A DNA stretch of 64,000 nt from Kineosporia mesophila (GTDB lineage: Bacteria > Actinomycetota > Actinomycetes > Actinomycetales > Kineosporiaceae): positions 124,001 through 188,000 of the forward strand of contig NZ_JAJOMA010000001.1 in NCBI RefSeq assembly GCF_021129235.1, read 5' to 3'. The notes below the pieces were generated by a model. That model made no database searches. It was not told the origin of the DNA and was given only the letters and a program-made list of their open reading frames with translations. The position numbers and the translations under genes were made by a program. Shown piece after piece: positions 1 through 11,366 of this stretch. The number at the start of each line of letters is the position of its first letter. Positions within the stretch are counted from its first letter, which is position 1.

Positions 1-84
1 GTTCTGGGCTGGGCCGGAGGTCTGATGCGCGGAGCGCTCAAGCTTCGCGAGCCGGTGTACGACGAGAAAGAGGCACGCGATTAA
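1..84 (+). CDS. C-terminal fragment, AtpI-like ATP synthase accessory protein
   Basis: The open frame enters from the left edge and ends at TAA 82-84, giving 27 residues that read ...GWAGGLMRGALKLREPVYD.... The W-A...R...K...Y spacing resembles the tail of actinobacterial AtpI-like proteins, and the position directly upstream of atpB on the same strand fits. AtpI proteins are small membrane proteins that help c-ring assembly. Too little sequence is present to exclude another small membrane protein, so the identification rests mostly on context. Confidence 0.4.
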   Translation, partial: VLGWAGGLMRGALKLREPVYDEKEARD

Positions 85-387
85 CCCGATCGGGTGTGTG
101 ACCACAGACCTTCGAGGATGTGCTGCTGGCCCCTTGTGAGGGGGTGCCGACAGAACCGCCCTACATGACTGATAGTGTCAATCCAGATGGATGACGAGTC
201 GACCCTGCTGAGGGCACCCGCCATAACTGCGGTGTGCCTGTTGAAGGAACCCGCCGGCTACGAGCTGTAACGCCCGAGCCCGTCCTCCCCCTGAACCTGT
301 TACACCCGTGACCCTGCTGCCAGCGCCTGCAAGCGAGCGGTTGGCTGCAACCCCGCAATGAAGCACCTGAGTCCTGGAGGAGCGACC
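85..387 (+). other. Intergenic leader upstream of atpB
   Basis: About 300 bp without a convincing gene. It presumably holds the promoter and 5' leader of the ATP synthase operon. The only clear element is the strong Shine-Dalgarno GGAGG at 376-380, which selects the atpB GTG start. I see no confident -10/-35 pair and no riboswitch. Confidence 0.4.
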
Positions 388-1173
388 GTGATTCAACTGG
401 CCGCCGGCGGCGGCGAGAGCTACGAGGCTCCGACCATCGCCGAGTTCTGGCAGCCACTGGTCGGTGACGGCGCATTCGCCCTCACCCGTTCAATGGTCGT
501 GTTCGCTGTCGTCGCCATTGTCATCTCGGTCGTGCTGCTGAGCATCACGTCGAAGCTCAAGGTGGTGCCGGGCAAGGCGCAGTTCCTGGTCGAGGGCACC
601 TACGGGCTGGTCCGTAACGGCCTGGCGCGCGACATCATCGGCGCGGAGAAGTTCAAGCCGTTCCTGCCGCTGCTCTTCGCGCTGTTCACCGTGATCCTGG
701 TGAACAACCTGATGGGCGTCACGCCGTTCATCACCTTCCCGACGTTCAGCCGGATCGGCTACGCGATCGTCCTGACCGCGATCGTCTACTTCACCTACCA
801 CGGTGTGTGGATCGCGCGGCTGGGCGTCATCGGCTGGCTGAAGAGCTTCGTGCCGCCGGGTCTTCCGGGCTGGATCGTTCCGTTCATGTGGGTCCTGGAG
901 TTCATGACCTACGTGATCACCCGGCCGCTGACGCTCGCGCTGCGACTCTTCGGCAACATGTTCGCCGGTCACTTCATGCTGCTGATCTTCACCTTCGGCG
1001 GCGAGTACCTGCTCTTCCACGCTTCGGGCTTCCTGCCTGTCACTGGCGCCCTGGCCTACGTCTTCACCCTCGTCATGTACGGCTTCGAGGTTGTTGTCCA
1101 GTTCCTCCAGGCGTACGTCTTCGTGCTCCTGACCTGTGTGTACATCGCCGGTGCCGTCGCCGACGAGCACTGA
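388..1173 (+). CDS. atpB: F0F1 ATP synthase subunit a
   Basis: Integral membrane subunit a of F0, which forms the two proton half-channels against the c ring. The protein has several hydrophobic helices and the conserved motif LALRLFGNMFAGH, containing the essential channel arginine, plus a conserved C-terminal helix. An ATG at 358 is in frame, but GTG 388 has GGAGG seven bases upstream and gives a normal N-terminus (about 261 aa). First complete gene of the atpBEFHAGDC operon; atpE follows after 82 bp. Confidence 0.96.
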   Translation: MIQLAAGGGESYEAPTIAEFWQPLVGDGAFALTRSMVVFAVVAIVISVVLLSITSKLKVVPGKAQFLVEGTYGLVRNGLARDIIGAEKFKPFLPLLFALFTVILVNNLMGVTPFITFPTFSRIGYAIVLTAIVYFTYHGVWIARLGVIGWLKSFVPPGLPGWIVPFMWVLEFMTYVITRPLTLALRLFGNMFAGHFMLLIFTFGGEYLLFHASGFLPVTGALAYVFTLVMYGFEVVVQFLQAYVFVLLTCVYIAGAVADEH

Positions 1174-1255
1174 TCTTCCGCCGGTGCTCGTCGTCGGACG
1201 CGCACTGACAATTGCCTGAGCCCCTCAGGCATCAACCGAAAGGCAGGAAACTGCA

Positions 1256-1465
1256 ATGACCGGCAACATCGCCTTCCTTGGCTACGGCATCGCTGCTATC
1301 GGTCCGGGTATCGGTATCGGCCTGATCTTCGCCGCGTACATCAACGGTGTGGCCCGCCAGCCGGAGTCCCGCAGCGTTCTTCAGACCATCGCCTTCACCG
1401 GCTTCGCCCTCACCGAGGCGCTGGCCATCCTGGGCCTGGTCTTCGCCTTCCTCTTCAAGTCCTGA
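1256..1465 (+). CDS. atpE: F0F1 ATP synthase subunit c
   Basis: Proteolipid subunit of the rotating c ring, 69 aa, the usual size. Two hydrophobic hairpin helices flank the polar loop ARQPE (residues 33-37) that contacts the gamma/epsilon stalk. The first helix carries a glycine-rich GPGIGIG packing motif, and the proton-binding carboxylate is Glu54 in FALTEAL. A purine-rich AAAGGCAGGAAA lies just upstream of the ATG. It sits between atpB and atpF as expected. Confidence 0.97.
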   Translation: MTGNIAFLGYGIAAIGPGIGIGLIFAAYINGVARQPESRSVLQTIAFTGFALTEALAILGLVFAFLFKS

Positions 1466-1485
1466 CCCCTCCACCCACGGTCTGA

Positions 1486-2087
<602 letters not shown>

Positions 2088-2088
<1 letters not shown>

Positions 2089-2921
2089 TGGCGGCGCAGG
2101 TGCGGATGCAGGGGCCGAGCCGGGTGGCGCTCGCCGCCGGGCAGGACCGGCTGGAGCTGCTGCTGAGCTCGGCCGGTACCGACGCGGCCCGGCTCGCGGA
2201 GGACCTGTTCGGGGTCACGAACCTGGTGGCCTCCAACGCCGCCCTGCGCCGGGCCCTGACCGAGTCGTCCCGCGAGGCCGACAACCGCGCCGCCCTGGTG
2301 GCGCGGCTGCTCGAGGGCAAGGTCTCCGGACCCGCCCAGGATCTGGTCTCCGGACTGGTCCGCTCGCACTGGTCGAACTCCGCCGACCTCACCGAGGCGC
2401 TGGAAGGCCTGGCGGTCTCCGCCGCGCTGTCCGGCGCCGAGAAGGCCGGGCGTCTCGACCAGGTCGAGGACGAGCTGTTCCGGTTCGGCCGTACGGTCGC
2501 CGGTGACGTCTCGCTGCGTGACGCCTTCGCGATCCGGACCCCCGGTGGCGAACGCAAGCGCGAGCTGGTCAACGCCTTGCTGAGCAGCAAGGTGGCGCCC
2601 GAGACACTCCGTCTGGCCGAGCAGGCGGCGATTGCCCCGCGCGGTCGCCGGGTCGAGCAGGTGCTGGAGAAGTTCCTCGAGGCCGCCGCCGCCCGACGCC
2701 GCCAGCTGGTGGCCGAGGTCGTCGCCGCCTCACCGCTCACCGAGGGCCAGCGGGCCCGGCTCAGCACCGCGCTGCGCCGGCTCTACGGTCGCGACATCCG
2801 GGTGAACCTGGACGTCGACCCCGAGGTGATCGGTGGGCTGCGCATCATGGTGGCCGGTGAGCTCATCGACAGCACGGTCCTGAGCCGGCTGAACACCGCT
2901 AAGCGAACCATCGCAGGCTGA
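2088..2921 (+). CDS. atpH: F0F1 ATP synthase subunit delta
   Basis: Delta subunit (OSCP-type) joining the b stalk to the top of F1. At 277 aa it has the extended length typical of actinobacteria rather than the roughly 180 aa of E. coli. The C-terminal part carries the family pattern RRLYGRDIRVNLDVDPEVIG followed by a GLRI...GE..D.T motif. It starts one base inside the atpF stop codon (TGATG). A hairpin-bearing gap of 162 bp separates it from atpA, the longest gap among the central genes of the operon. Confidence 0.95.
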
Positions 2922-2965
2922 CCGCGGCCGGCTGCATCTCCCATCGGCAGGTGCAGCCGCCGCGG
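2922..2965 (+). promoter_or_regulatory. Hairpin in the atpH-atpA spacer
   Basis: The arms 2922-2936 and 2952-2965 are complementary over 14 bp with a single bulged C, around a 15-nt loop. No T-run follows, so it is not a standard intrinsic terminator. It could act as an mRNA stability element or partial attenuator setting subunit stoichiometry within the operon; function is inferred only from position and pairing. Confidence 0.4.
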
Positions 2966-3083
2966 CGCGCGATGATGGACGCGTAGAAGCTTAGGTACGT
3001 AGCAACAAAAGTAAGTGGCAACGAAGAATGACGACCCACGGCCCGGCTCACGCCGGACAACGACGAGAGAGCAGGGGATCCAG

Positions 3084-4718
3084 ATGGCGGAACTGACGAT
3101 CCGTCCGGACGAGATCCGGGACGCGCTGGACGCCTTCGTTCAGTCTTACGACCCCAGCGCGGCGACGCGCGAAGAGGTCGGCACCATTTCCGAGGCTGCT
3201 GACGGCATCGCTCGGGTCGAGGGCCTTCCGAGCGTGATGGCCAACGAGCTGCTGCAGTTCGAGGACGGCACGCTGGGTCTGGCCCAGAACCTGGACGTCA
3301 ACGAGATCGGCGTCGTCGTTCTCGGTGAGTTCAGCGGCCTCGAAGAGGGCCAGGAGGTCAAGCGGACCGGAGAGGTTCTCTCCGTGCCCGTCGGCGATGC
3401 CTTCCTCGGTCGCGTGGTGGACCCGCTGGGCGCCCCGATCGACGGTCTCGGCGACATCGAGGCCGAGGGCCGCCGCGCCCTGGAGCTCCAGGCTCCGGGC
3501 GTGATGCAGCGTAAGTCGGTGCACGAGCCGATGCAGACCGGGATCAAGGCGATCGACTCGCTGACCCCGATCGGCCGCGGCCAGCGCCAGCTGATCATCG
3601 GCGACCGCAAGACCGGTAAGACCACGATCGCGATCGACACGATCATCAACCAGAAGCGCAACTGGGAGTCCGGCGACCCGGACAAGCAGGTTCGCTGCAT
3701 CTACGTCGCGATCGGTCAGAAGGGCTCGACCATCGCGGCGATCCGGGGCTCGCTCGAAGAGTCCGGCGCGCTGGAGTACACGACCATCGTCGCCGCTCCG
3801 GCGTCCGACCCGGCCGGCTTCAAGTACCTCGCCCCGTACACCGGCTCGGCCATCGGTCAGCACTGGATGTACGCCGGCAAGCACGTGCTGATCGTCTTCG
3901 ACGACCTGTCCAAGCAGGCCGAGGCGTACCGCGCCGTGTCGCTGCTGCTGCGCCGCCCGCCGGGCCGTGAGGCCTACCCGGGTGACGTCTTCTACCTGCA
4001 CTCCCGCCTGCTGGAGCGTTGCGCGAAGCTGTCCGACGAGCTGGGCCACGGCTCGATGACCGGTCTGCCGATCGTCGAGACCAAGGCCAACGACGTCTCG
4101 GCGTACATCCCGACCAACGTCATCTCGATCACCGACGGTCAGCTGTTCCTGCAGTCCGACCTGTTCAACGCCAACCAGCGTCCCGCGGTCGACGTCGGTA
4201 TCTCCGTCTCCCGCGTCGGTGGCTCGGCCATGACCAAGGCGATGAAGAAGGTCACCGGTTCGCTGAAGATCGAGCTGGCGCAGTACCGCGCCCTCGAGGC
4301 CTTCGCACTTTTCGCCTCCGACCTGGACGCTGCCTCCAAGCAGCAGCTGGCCCGCGGTCAGCGTCTGATGGAGCTGTTCAAGCAGCCGCAGTACTCGCCG
4401 TACGCGACCGAGGAGCAGGTCGTCTCGATCTGGCTCGGTACCACCGGCGCGCTGGACGCGGTCGAGGTCAGCGACGTGCGTCGTTTCGAGCAGGAGTTCC
4501 TCGACCACCTGCGCCGTAACACCGACGTGCTCACCACGATCGGCGAGACGCTGCAGTTCAACGACGACACGAGCGCCAGCCTGGAGAAGGAGATCGAGTC
4601 CTTCAAGCAGTTCTTCCAGGCCGGCTCCGACGAGGGCATCGTGGCGGGTTCCGAGGAGTACGAGGCGTCCGGCGACGATGACATCTCGCAGGAGCAGATC
4701 GTCCGGCAGCAGCGCTGA
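3084..4718 (+). CDS. atpA: F0F1 ATP synthase subunit alpha
   Basis: Non-catalytic nucleotide-binding subunit of the F1 hexamer. Visible features are the beta-barrel N-domain, Walker A GDRKTGKT, the Walker B region [17 protein letters not shown], and the alpha-specific S-R-V-G-G-S-A segment carrying the arginine finger that reaches into the beta site. The frame extends upstream to a GTG at 3015, but ATG 3084 preceded by AGGGGATC gives the usual start ([15 protein letters not shown]) and 544 aa. Confidence 0.97.
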   Translation: MAELTIRPDEIRDALDAFVQSYDPSAATREEVGTISEAADGIARVEGLPSVMANELLQFEDGTLGLAQNLDVNEIGVVVLGEFSGLEEGQEVKRTGEVLSVPVGDAFLGRVVDPLGAPIDGLGDIEAEGRRALELQAPGVMQRKSVHEPMQTGIKAIDSLTPIGRGQRQLIIGDRKTGKTTIAIDTIINQKRNWESGDPDKQVRCIYVAIGQKGSTIAAIRGSLEESGALEYTTIVAAPASDPAGFKYLAPYTGSAIGQHWMYAGKHVLIVFDDLSKQAEAYRAVSLLLRRPPGREAYPGDVFYLHSRLLERCAKLSDELGHGSMTGLPIVETKANDVSAYIPTNVISITDGQLFLQSDLFNANQRPAVDVGISVSRVGGSAMTKAMKKVTGSLKIELAQYRALEAFALFASDLDAASKQQLARGQRLMELFKQPQYSPYATEEQVVSIWLGTTGALDAVEVSDVRRFEQEFLDHLRRNTDVLTTIGETLQFNDDTSASLEKEIESFKQFFQAGSDEGIVAGSEEYEASGDDDISQEQIVRQQR

Positions 4719-4752
4719 CGCACCCGCGCGGATCTAAGGAGAACTAAGCGAT

Positions 4753-5646
4753 ATGGCAGGCCAGCAGAGGGTCTACCGGGCCCGCATCCGGTCTACCGCT
4801 TCCCTGGAGAAGATCTTCCGGGCGATGGAACTCATCGCCTCGTCCCGGATCTCCAAGGCGCGGCAGTCCGTGGCTTCGTCGACGCCGTACGCCCGGGCCA
4901 TCAGCCGGGCGGTCTCGGCGGTCGCGACCTACTCCGACGTGGATCACATCCTCACGACGGAGAAGGAAAGCGTTCGCCGGGCGGCGGTTCTGGTCATCAC
5001 GGCCGACCGCGGCATGGCAGGCGCCTACTCCTCGAACGCGCTCAAGGCGAGCGAGCAGCTGCGCGAGCGCCTGGAGGACGAGGGGAAGCAGGTCGCCACG
5101 TACGTCACCGGACGTAAGGGTGTCGGCTTCCTCCGCTTCCGCAAGCGCGACATCGCTGCGGAGTGGACCGGTTTCTCGGATGCCCCGAAGTACGAGGACG
5201 CGCGGACGATCGGCGACACGCTGGTCGATGCCTTCCTCCAGGACTACGAGGACGGCGGCGTCGACGAGATCCACATCGTCTACACGCGGTTCGTCAGCAT
5301 GGTGACGCAGCAGCCGGAGATCGTGCGGTTGCTGCCGCTCGAGGTCGTCGAGGGCACCGAGCCCCCGGCTCCCGACGAGTTGCTGCCGCTCTACGCGTTC
5401 GAGCCGAACCCGGCGGAGGTGCTCGATGCGCTGCTGCCGAAGTACGTGAACAGCCGGATCTACAACGCGCTGCTGCAGTCGTCGGCCTCCGAGCTGGCCT
5501 CCCGTCAGCGCGCGATGAAGTCCGCCTCGGACAATGCCAAGGAACTGATCCGGACCTACACGCGACTGGCCAACCAGGCGCGTCAGGCCGAGATCACCCA
5601 GGAGATCAGTGAGATCGTCGGCGGCGCCGACGCCCTTGCCAGCTGA
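4753..5646 (+). CDS. atpG: F0F1 ATP synthase subunit gamma
   Basis: Central rotor shaft of F1, 297 aa. The N-terminal helix starts [15 protein letters not shown] and carries the conserved [11 protein letters not shown]; the C-terminal helix carries the conserved S...A.SARQ-like pattern [16 protein letters not shown]. These helices form the coiled coil inside the alpha-beta ring. TAAGGAG lies 12-18 nt before the ATG. Fourth F1 gene in the operon, 34 bp after atpA. Confidence 0.96.
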   Translation: MAGQQRVYRARIRSTASLEKIFRAMELIASSRISKARQSVASSTPYARAISRAVSAVATYSDVDHILTTEKESVRRAAVLVITADRGMAGAYSSNALKASEQLRERLEDEGKQVATYVTGRKGVGFLRFRKRDIAAEWTGFSDAPKYEDARTIGDTLVDAFLQDYEDGGVDEIHIVYTRFVSMVTQQPEIVRLLPLEVVEGTEPPAPDELLPLYAFEPNPAEVLDALLPKYVNSRIYNALLQSSASELASRQRAMKSASDNAKELIRTYTRLANQARQAEITQEISEIVGGADALAS

Positions 5647-5658
5647 TTCAGCAGCTGA

Positions 5659-7164
<1,506 letters not shown>

Positions 7165-7288
7165 TTCACGCAGACGCGGTGCCGGGGGTCGGCACTTCTC
7201 GTACCGGCCCCCGGCACCCGCCTCGCCGAACCGATATTGTTTCCCCACGTCGCGCGTGCGACGGGTCCAAGAGCACGGAGGAACCGGC

Positions 7289-7561
7289 GTGACACTCCAG
7301 GTAGAACTGGTGAGTGCCGAGGCGAAGGTCTGGTCCGGCACCGCCCGCATGGTGATCGCCAGGACGAGCGAAGGCGAGATCGGTGTGCTCACCGGTCACG
7401 AGCCGACGCTCGCGCTGCTCGCTCCCGGCAAGGTCACGATCCGCGGTGAAGACGGCTCGACGGTGGTCGCCGAGGTCGAGGACGGTGGGTTCCTCTCCAT
7501 CGACCACGACCGGGTCACCGTGGTGGCCGATACCGCGGCCCTCGCCGACTCGGCCGTCTGA
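7289..7561 (+). CDS. atpC: F0F1 ATP synthase subunit epsilon
   Basis: Short 90-aa epsilon subunit containing only the N-terminal beta-sandwich (LQVELVSAEAKVWSG, then GEIGVLTGHEP), with almost no C-terminal helical hairpin. The short form is common in actinobacteria and matters because the helical hairpin is what inhibits ATP hydrolysis in other bacteria. The frame is open far upstream, but GTG 7289 with CGGAGGA just ahead gives the family N-terminus. Last atp gene. Confidence 0.95.
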   Translation: MTLQVELVSAEAKVWSGTARMVIARTSEGEIGVLTGHEPTLALLAPGKVTIRGEDGSTVVAEVEDGGFLSIDHDRVTVVADTAALADSAV

Positions 7562-7579
7562 GCCAGGGCCCGGCCGTAG

Positions 7580-8026
7580 TTGGGAGACCTGGTCGCACCG
7601 CTCGAGATTCTCGGCGCGCTCCTCGTTCTCTTCGGTCTGGTCCTCGCACTGTTCATCCTGCGCCGTTACCTGTTGTCCCGTAACGGCGCCACGTTCGACT
7701 GCTCGGTCAGACACGAGTACCCGCGCCGCGCGAGCGCCTGGATCCTGGGCGTCGCGCGGTACGGCGAAGACACTCTCGAGTGGTTCCGCATCTTCACCGT
7801 CAACCCGCGCCCCAGCCGCGTGTTCGTTCGCTCCCAGCTCTTTCTGGTCGAGTGGAAACAGCCCGCTGAACAGGAAATCAACTCCATCCTGCCGGGCTCG
7901 GTGATCGTGAGATGTACGTACAACGGCGAAGAGCACCTGGAAATGGCCATGACCAGGTCTGACTACACCGGTTTCATCACCTGGCTGGAAGCCACACCGC
8001 CGGGTATCGCCCCGTTCAGCGCCTGA
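7580..8026 (+). CDS. DUF2550 membrane protein
   Basis: 148-aa protein with one N-terminal hydrophobic helix (about residues 8-29) followed by a soluble domain with the DUF2550 signature: FDCSVR near residue 40, ILGVARYGEDTLEWFRI, then GSVIVRC and a final TGFITWLEATPPG. The best start is TTG 7580; no ATG or GTG is available before the membrane helix. It lies 18 bp after atpC on the same strand, as in other actinobacteria, so it is probably cotranscribed. The function of this family is unknown. Confidence 0.88.
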   Translation: MGDLVAPLEILGALLVLFGLVLALFILRRYLLSRNGATFDCSVRHEYPRRASAWILGVARYGEDTLEWFRIFTVNPRPSRVFVRSQLFLVEWKQPAEQEINSILPGSVIVRCTYNGEEHLEMAMTRSDYTGFITWLEATPPGIAPFSA

Positions 8027-8356
8027 TCCTCTCTGAACCGGGTCGCCCACGCACTCGACCCACCTGATCCGGCGTGGACGACCTGGCCTCCATATGTTTT
8101 CCGCAGGGTTCGGTACAGCCGCCTCATTCGCCGGGTAGCGAATGTTCCCTCTCGGCGGCCGCACTTCCCGGCGTAGGGCCGAGTCGCAGTGGTTTCGGCT
8201 GCTCCTCGCTCATAGTGATACCCCGGTGGCGATCCATGAAACCCGTTCCACGCCATTTCTTACGGCCAATTCGGTGCTTTCAGGGTCAACCATTCCGCTA
8301 TTTCCTGAATGGGCCGTAAAACTGCAGGCAGAACGGGTCCAGGCGCTTTTTGGCGC
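8027..8356. other. Convergent intergenic region, no gene seen
   Basis: About 330 bp between two convergent genes. The stretch around 8230-8330 is clearly richer in A/T than its surroundings. Short open frames occur but lack ribosome binding sites and family features, so I call no gene. I see no strong terminator hairpin. Confidence 0.4.
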
Positions 8357-9244
8357 TCAGCCGCCGTGCTTGATCCACACGTCGCCGGACCCGGTCCGGG
8401 CGACCAGCTGCCGGTCCGAACCACCGGTCGGGACCTCGATGTGCCGGTCACCGGAGCCCGACGATCCACTCACGTCGTAGCTCGTGCCGTCGTCGGGAAC
8501 GAAGATCTTCACGTCGCCCGATCCGGTCGCCGTGGTCACCGAGGTGGGGGCGCCACCGAACCAGGCGGTGATGTCCCCGGAAGCGGCCCGGGCGTTCAGC
8601 ACACCGGCGCCGGTGGCGAAGACGGCATCGATGTCACCGGATCCGGTGCGCAGCTGAGCCTTCGGTGAGGTGAGCCGGGAGACGCTGATCCGGCCCGAAC
8701 CGGTCCGGGCCTGTACGTCACCGCTCAGACCGTCGAGATGAATGTCTCCCGAGCCGGCTCGCGCCGTGACCGCCTTGGTGACGTCCGTGACGATCTGATG
8801 TCCCGAGCCGGTGCGCGTCGTCACCGTGATGTCGTCGGGCACGGTGATCTGGAAGGTCACGGAGCAGTTCCCGGCCGTCAGCCAGCTGCTCTCGCAGGTC
8901 CCCGTCAGGTTCAGCACCCCGTCGCTCACCGACCGCGCGTAGGTGGCCTTCTCCAGGCCTGAGCGGGTGGTCACGTCGACATGGACGGAGGTGAGGGAGG
9001 GATCGGCGTACACCCGCACATCGCCGGAGCCGACGTCCACCTTCAAATCCGTGATCGGGTCGGCGACGGAGAAGGTCTCGTTCTCCACCCGGGTGGCGAA
9101 CTGTGCCACCACGGTGAGCGCACCGCCGCCGATGAGACAGGCGCCCAGGGCGATTCCGAGGATGCGGATCGGCCCCAGCCAGGGACTGGGCCGGCGGGGA
9201 GGCTGGGCCGGGGCGCCGGGTTCCCGCGTGGTGAGTGTGGTCAT
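8357..9244 (-). CDS. DUF4097 beta-repeat membrane-anchored protein
   Basis: 295-aa protein: a proline-rich cytoplasmic head, one membrane helix (about residues 28-48), then repeated beta-strand units built around TGSGDI, RTGSGRI, ATGSGDVKI and ARTGSGDVWI. This is the DUF4097 parallel-beta pattern, a putative adhesin-like fold outside the membrane. It is downstream of and in the same direction as the response regulator (6 bp gap), so it is probably part of the sensor operon. Members are often found beside two-component or HAAS/PadR systems, but the molecular role is not established. Confidence 0.8.
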   Translation of the reverse strand: MTTLTTREPGAPAQPPRRPSPWLGPIRILGIALGACLIGGGALTVVAQFATRVENETFSVADPITDLKVDVGSGDVRVYADPSLTSVHVDVTTRSGLEKATYARSVSDGVLNLTGTCESSWLTAGNCSVTFQITVPDDITVTTRTGSGHQIVTDVTKAVTARAGSGDIHLDGLSGDVQARTGSGRISVSRLTSPKAQLRTGSGDIDAVFATGAGVLNARAASGDITAWFGGAPTSVTTATGSGDVKIFVPDDGTSYDVSGSSGSGDRHIEVPTGGSDRQLVARTGSGDVWIKHGG

Positions 9245-9250
9245 GATGTG

Positions 9251-9910
9251 TCAGGCCTCCTGGCCGAGCCAGCGAAGAACGGCGAGGACGCGGCGGTGGT
9301 CCTGGGCGTCCGGGGGAAGGTCGAGCTTTCCGAAGATGCTGGAGACGTGTTTCTCCACGGCTCCCTCGCCGATCACCAGTTCCCTGGCGATGGCGGTGTT
9401 GGAGCGGCCCTCGGCCATCAGGCCGAGCACCTCCCGCTCGCGCGGGGTGAGGCGGCTCAGCGGGTCTTTCCGGGTGGCGCGGGAGAACAGCTGCGCGACC
9501 ACCTCCGGGTCGAGTGCGGTGCCGCCCCCGGTGACCCGGCGCAGCGTCTCGGCGAACTCACCGACGTCTGCCACCCGGTCTTTCAGCAGGTACCCGATGC
9601 CCTTCGAGCGGGCGGCGAACAGTTCGGTGGCGTAGTTCTCCTCCACGTACTGGCTGAGCACCACCACGGCGATCTGCGGGTACTGGTGGCGCACCACCAG
9701 GGCGGCCCGCACCCCCTCGTCGGTGAAGGTCGGGGGCATCCGCACATCAACGATCACCAGGTCGGGCCGGTGCTTCTCGACCGCCTTGAGAAAGCTCTCG
9801 GCGTCGGGGCAGGCCTCCGCCACCTCGAACCCGGTCTCGGAGAGCAGGCGCAGCAGGCCTTCCCGCAGCAGCACCGAGTCCTCGGCGAGTACGACACGAA
9901 CGGCGGTCAC
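9251..9910 (-). CDS. NarL/LuxR-family response regulator
   Basis: 219-aa DNA-binding response regulator. The N-terminal receiver domain has the phospho-acceptor in DLVIVDVRMPP and the conserved K in LLKDRV; the C-terminal LuxR-type helix-turn-helix reads LTPREREVLGLMAEGRSNTA. The GTG start overlaps the TGA of the upstream histidine kinase in GTGA, so kinase and regulator are translationally coupled. Plausible targets are its own operon and the divergent MMPL gene, whose shared upstream region carries a long palindrome. Confidence 0.92.
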   Translation of the reverse strand: MTAVRVVLAEDSVLLREGLLRLLSETGFEVAEACPDAESFLKAVEKHRPDLVIVDVRMPPTFTDEGVRAALVVRHQYPQIAVVVLSQYVEENYATELFAARSKGIGYLLKDRVADVGEFAETLRRVTGGGTALDPEVVAQLFSRATRKDPLSRLTPREREVLGLMAEGRSNTAIARELVIGEGAVEKHVSSIFGKLDLPPDAQDHRRVLAVLRWLGQEA

Positions 9911-11232
9911 GAAGAGCTCCCGGAAGAGTCGGAGGGGTTGATCGGTAGGTGGATGGTGAGCACGGTCGGTCCGCCGGCGGGTGAGGACAGGTGCACGGCG
10001 CCGTCGATCGCGGCGACACGATCGGCCAGCCCCCGCAGCCCTGTGCCCGTACCGTCGGTCGCCGCCCCGCCGACACCGTCGTCCTCAATTTCGATCCGCA
10101 GCCAGTCGTCGACCCCGTTCACCAGCACCCGGGCCCGGGTGGCCCGGGCGTGCTTGGCCACATTGGTCAGCCCCTCGCTCACACAGAAGTAGGCGATGGC
10201 CTCGACCGTGGGGGCGGGGCGCGCGGGTAGGTCGGTCCGGACCGAGACGGGAACCGGGGACGCGGCGGCAAGCGCGGAGAGGGCGGCGTCCAGTCCCCGG
10301 TCGGTCAGAATGGGCGGGTGGATCCCCCGTGCCACCTGGCGCATTTCGACCACGGCCTCCTTCGCCGCGCTGTGCGCCTTGTTCATCAGGTCGCGCGCGC
10401 CCTCCGGATCACGTTCCAGTCGTTCCCGGGCCATGCCCAGGTCCATCGCGATCGCGACCAGGCGCTGCTGCGGGCCGTCGTGCAGGTCGCGCTCGATGCG
10501 CCGGCGCTCGGCCTCGACCGAGTCGACCGTGGCGGCGCGGGTTGCGGTCAGCGTCTGCACCCGCTGGTTCAGGGTCTTCACCTGCTCGGCGCTGGACCTC
10601 TCCCGGGTGAGCAGGGCCCGGGCGATCAGCACGTTCAGCGTGATCAGGCCGGAGGCGACCAGCGGGGTGAGCATCATGCCGACCACACCGACCCCGAAGA
10701 CGAGCAGCAGCCACCACGGTCCCGACGAGGCCGAACCCCAGGGCCAGTACATCTGCCGGCCGGGCAGCGCCCAGATGTACAGCGGCGCGCTCACCAGGCC
10801 GAGGGTCACCGAGGCCAGGCAGATCGCCAGGGTGCCGGTCACCAGGCCCCACACCGCCTGGATCGCCACCCAGGCGACCGCCCCCCAGGACCGGTTGTCG
10901 AGCAGATACCGGCGCAGGAGAGGACGTTCCGCGGTCTCGGGAGAGGGTTGCCGCCAGCTCAGGGGAACTCCCGTCGTCGCCTCCAGTCGCAGCAGGTCCA
11001 GCCGGGCGGTGGCCCGGGCGATCGCCAGCAGCGCGAACACCAGGGGCACACCGATGCCGAAGACCGGCACCAGCACCAGGAACACCACCAGCAGAATGGT
11101 GATGATCAGGTAGAGGACCGCGACCAGGATGTCGATCGCCAGGTGACAGACCGCCGGGAAACCGCGTAACCACCAGGTCAGGGTGGTACGCCCGCTCGGG
11201 AACGGCGTCGTCCGCCGAAAGGTTTCGCTCAC
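9907..11232 (-). CDS. Sensor histidine kinase (HisKA_3 type)
   Basis: 441-aa membrane sensor kinase. The N-terminal half has about four membrane helices arranged like the putative-sensor domain of actinobacterial NarL-type kinases. The dimerisation and phospho-acceptor domain contains the histidine in RRIERDLHDGPQQRL, and the C-terminal ATPase domain has EGLTNVAKHA and a DDGVGG plus GTGLRGLADRV. GTG 11232 is the likely start. It is first in an operon with the response regulator (4-nt overlap) and the DUF4097 gene; the signal is unknown. Confidence 0.9.
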   Translation of the reverse strand: MSETFRRTTPFPSGRTTLTWWLRGFPAVCHLAIDILVAVLYLIITILLVVFLVLVPVFGIGVPLVFALLAIARATARLDLLRLEATTGVPLSWRQPSPETAERPLLRRYLLDNRSWGAVAWVAIQAVWGLVTGTLAICLASVTLGLVSAPLYIWALPGRQMYWPWGSASSGPWWLLLVFGVGVVGMMLTPLVASGLITLNVLIARALLTRERSSAEQVKTLNQRVQTLTATRAATVDSVEAERRRIERDLHDGPQQRLVAIAMDLGMARERLERDPEGARDLMNKAHSAAKEAVVEMRQVARGIHPPILTDRGLDAALSALAAASPVPVSVRTDLPARPAPTVEAIAYFCVSEGLTNVAKHARATRARVLVNGVDDWLRIEIEDDGVGGAATDGTGTGLRGLADRVAAIDGAVHLSSPAGGPTVLTIHLPINPSDSSGSSS

Positions 11233-11283
11233 CCCTCAACGTTAGGCGTGATCTTGAGTCCCCGGGCATACCGGAGCCACCCG

Positions 11284-11313
11284 GGTGGGGGTGGGGTTAA
11301 CCCCACCCCCACC
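11284..11313. promoter_or_regulatory. 30-bp perfect palindrome between kinase and MMPL genes
   Basis: A perfect inverted repeat of 30 bp centred on GGGGTTAACCCC, with GGTGGGG arms. It lies about 52 bp upstream of the kinase start and 53 bp upstream of the MMPL start, so it is well placed to control both divergent promoters. With no loop it behaves as a dimer-binding operator rather than a terminator. The adjacent response regulator is the simplest candidate ligand; this is inference. Confidence 0.6.
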
Positions 11314-11366
11314 TGAGGGGTACGCACCAATGATCGCCAGTCGCTTCGTCCTCAAGCTTGATCACC

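Noticed and set aside
490..1170. Long open frame antisense to atpB
   Set aside because: Shadow frame of a high-GC gene, very rich in Asp/Glu/Gln/Arg/His, without a ribosome site or any family motif.
8074..8480. Small open frames in the DUF2550-DUF4097 gap
   Set aside because: No ribosome sites, no recognisable domain, and partly overlapping the DUF4097 gene.
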